NCBI GenBank assembly: GCA_002358835.1
Contig: DEPP01000046.1
Span: 18,838-26,091, forward strand
Reading direction: 5' to 3'
DNA length: 7,254 nucleotides
Origin: Bacteroidales bacterium UBA3389
GTDB lineage: Bacteria; Bacteroidota; Bacteroidia; Bacteroidales; P3
Shown here: piece by piece, positions 6,325 through 7,254 of the stretch
Position numbering within the stretch: position 1 is the first letter of the stretch
How the letters are laid out: each line of letters begins with the position of its first letter
Program-made: the position numbers and the translations under genes
Notes under the pieces: generated by a model
What the model was told of the DNA's origin: nothing
Databases searched by the model: none
What the model saw: the letters and a program-made list of their open reading frames with translations, nothing else

Positions 6325-7188
6325 ATGTTAATCAAGACTCCGCTTTTTAATTGGAAGAACGTTTTTGACAAAACCAAAGAGGAATTCAAGGTCGGTTATG
6401 ATTTCATGTGCTCAACCGATATTCGGATTTTGGAAAATAACTTTTCAAGGTATAAGACAGACTATTACGTTGATTTGTTTTTTAATGGCGGAGTGATAGT
6501 ATTGGAATTGAACATGCAGGAATACAGAATAGATTCTCCGGCAAACTTTTTGGTTCAACCCGGTGATGAATTGAGAATACTGTCTCACGATTCCGATTTA
6601 TCTGTTTTCATAATTGTCGCTTCAAAGTCAATAAGAGATGATTTTCTTGGCAATTTCGATAAAAACAATTCTGTGCATAGAGCAATAAAAGCAAAGCATC
6701 TGTATCTTGTGAGCAAAAAAGATAGAATAGATGTTGACGATTTTATCAATGATATACTGAAGTTGGTAAAAGATGTCGATAATCCGTTTCGGTTTGATGC
6801 GATAAAGTGTTTACATATGGTCTATTACTATCGTTATTCTTATAAATTATACACATCTTTTGGGATTTCTGGCAATGATGTCGCTCAACGGTTTTTTGAG
6901 CTGTTGGATTTGCATTTCAGAGATGAGAGAAAATCATCGTTTTATTCCGAACAACTTTCTTTATCTGTTGGTTATTTCGAACATATTCTCAAAGCAATGA
7001 CGGGAAAGACGTTTAAGAAATGGTTGGACGAGAAGTTGGCAATGGAAAGTAAAAGAATGCTCAACGAAACAAGTGATTCGATAGAAAAAATCGCCGAAAA
7101 AATGAATTTCAAATCAGATGATTCTTTTGGTAAATTCTTCAAACGTGTTGTCGGTTTATCGCCAAAAGAATACAGGAAAAACTTCTGA
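6325..7188 (+). CDS. AraC-family transcriptional regulator
   Basis: This 287-residue cytoplasmic DNA-binding protein has two parts. The N-terminal part (about 30-105) is beta-rich and cupin-like, as in AraC sensor domains. It includes FNGGVIVLELNMQEYRIDSPANFLVQPGDELRIL, with the PGD turn typical of this fold. The C-terminal part (about 190-287) is the double helix-turn-helix domain: a first unit at about 207-234 (YSEQLSLSVGYFEHILKAMTGKTF) and a second at about 250-284 ending DDSFGKFFKRVVGLSPKEYR, the AraC/XylS signature. The start has a good ribosome binding site (AAGGA at 6311-6315) and a matching promoter. The ligand is unknown. The gene is divergent from the exported-protein gene, with a 21-bp-spaced repeat between them, so local control and autoregulation are likely. 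No convincing terminator follows: only a 6-bp AT stem (7201-7216) before T8. Confidence 0.93.
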   Translation: MLIKTPLFNWKNVFDKTKEEFKVGYDFMCSTDIRILENNFSRYKTDYYVDLFFNGGVIVLELNMQEYRIDSPANFLVQPGDELRILSHDSDLSVFIIVASKSIRDDFLGNFDKNNSVHRAIKAKHLYLVSKKDRIDVDDFINDILKLVKDVDNPFRFDAIKCLHMVYYYRYSYKLYTSFGISGNDVAQRFFELLDLHFRDERKSSFYSEQLSLSVGYFEHILKAMTGKTFKKWLDEKLAMESKRMLNETSDSIEKIAEKMNFKSDDSFGKFFKRVVGLSPKEYRKNF

Positions 7189-7217
7189 TTATACGATAAC
7201 AAAAATAGAGATTTTTT

Positions 7218-7254
7218 TTCTTTGTTTCAGTAAAATGATTCTTTGTTTCGTTTG
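7218..7254. repeat. 21-bp-spaced direct repeat TTCTTTGTTTC, overlapping the 20-bp interspersed repeat
   Basis: TTCTTTGTTTC occurs at 7218-7228 and again at 7239-7249, exactly 21 bp apart. The second copy lies within ATGATTCTTTGTTTCGTTTG (7235-7254), which is identical to 5311-5330. The window ends inside this region, so the repeat may extend further. It could be an AraC-type operator or a promoter for a gene beyond the edge: TTCGTTTG at 7247-7254 is one base short of TAnnTTTG. It could also be a copy of a genome-wide small repeat. Confidence 0.6.

Noticed and set aside
7201..7219. AAAAAT / ATTTTT stem followed by T8 as a terminator of the AraC-family gene
   Set aside because: A six-pair stem of only A-T pairs is too weak to call an intrinsic terminator.
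1..7254. CRISPR array, tRNA or rRNA genes, insertion sequence or phage genes, defence system
   Set aside because: No regularly spaced repeat-spacer units, no cloverleaf or rRNA-like sequence, and no transposase, integrase, nuclease or toxin-like proteins are found among the coding regions.

Overview
This window looks like a chromosomal segment from a member of the Bacteroidota, probably the Bacteroidales. The evidence is a DUF2723/GT117 membrane glycosyltransferase of the Bacteroidetes type, small outer-membrane beta-barrel proteins with short signal peptides ending in A-Q, AT-rich intergenic DNA, weak Shine-Dalgarno sites, and promoter boxes of the form TAnnTTTG. The genus cannot be fixed from the sequence alone.

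Layout. Positions 1-3382 (+) encode an almost complete polytopic membrane protein of the GT117 family with a C-terminal helical, TPR-like region. The window cuts its ATG, so the first base is very probably the G of the start codon. A strong intrinsic terminator follows at 3435-3478. Three genes then lie on the minus strand: an outer-membrane beta-barrel-like protein (3477-4298), a second and more typical 8-strand-like beta-barrel (4582-5289), and an exported protein of unknown function (5383-6108). A 216-bp divergent intergenic region separates the last of these from a plus-strand AraC-family regulator (6325-7188). The final 66 bases are a T-rich intergenic stretch with repeats that lead out of the window.

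How the parts may work together. The GT117 gene appears to be its own unit, ended by its terminator. The two beta-barrel genes are separated by a hairpin terminator and share a 17-bp element placed 18-20 nt before each ATG, so they are probably separate units that may be regulated together. The regulator and the unknown exported protein are transcribed divergently. Between them are a candidate promoter for each gene and a pair of TCGCAG boxes exactly 21 bp apart, the two-helical-turn spacing used by AraC-type proteins. A second 21-bp-spaced pair (TTCTTTGTTTC) follows the regulator gene, and a 20-bp sequence covering its second copy recurs exactly upstream of the 4582-5289 gene. The inferred model is a local AraC-type circuit controlling cell-envelope proteins. 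No CRISPR array, RNA gene, insertion sequence, phage gene or defence system is visible, and I found no clearly new multi-gene system. The intergenic repeats and the unknown exported protein are the parts most worth a second look.
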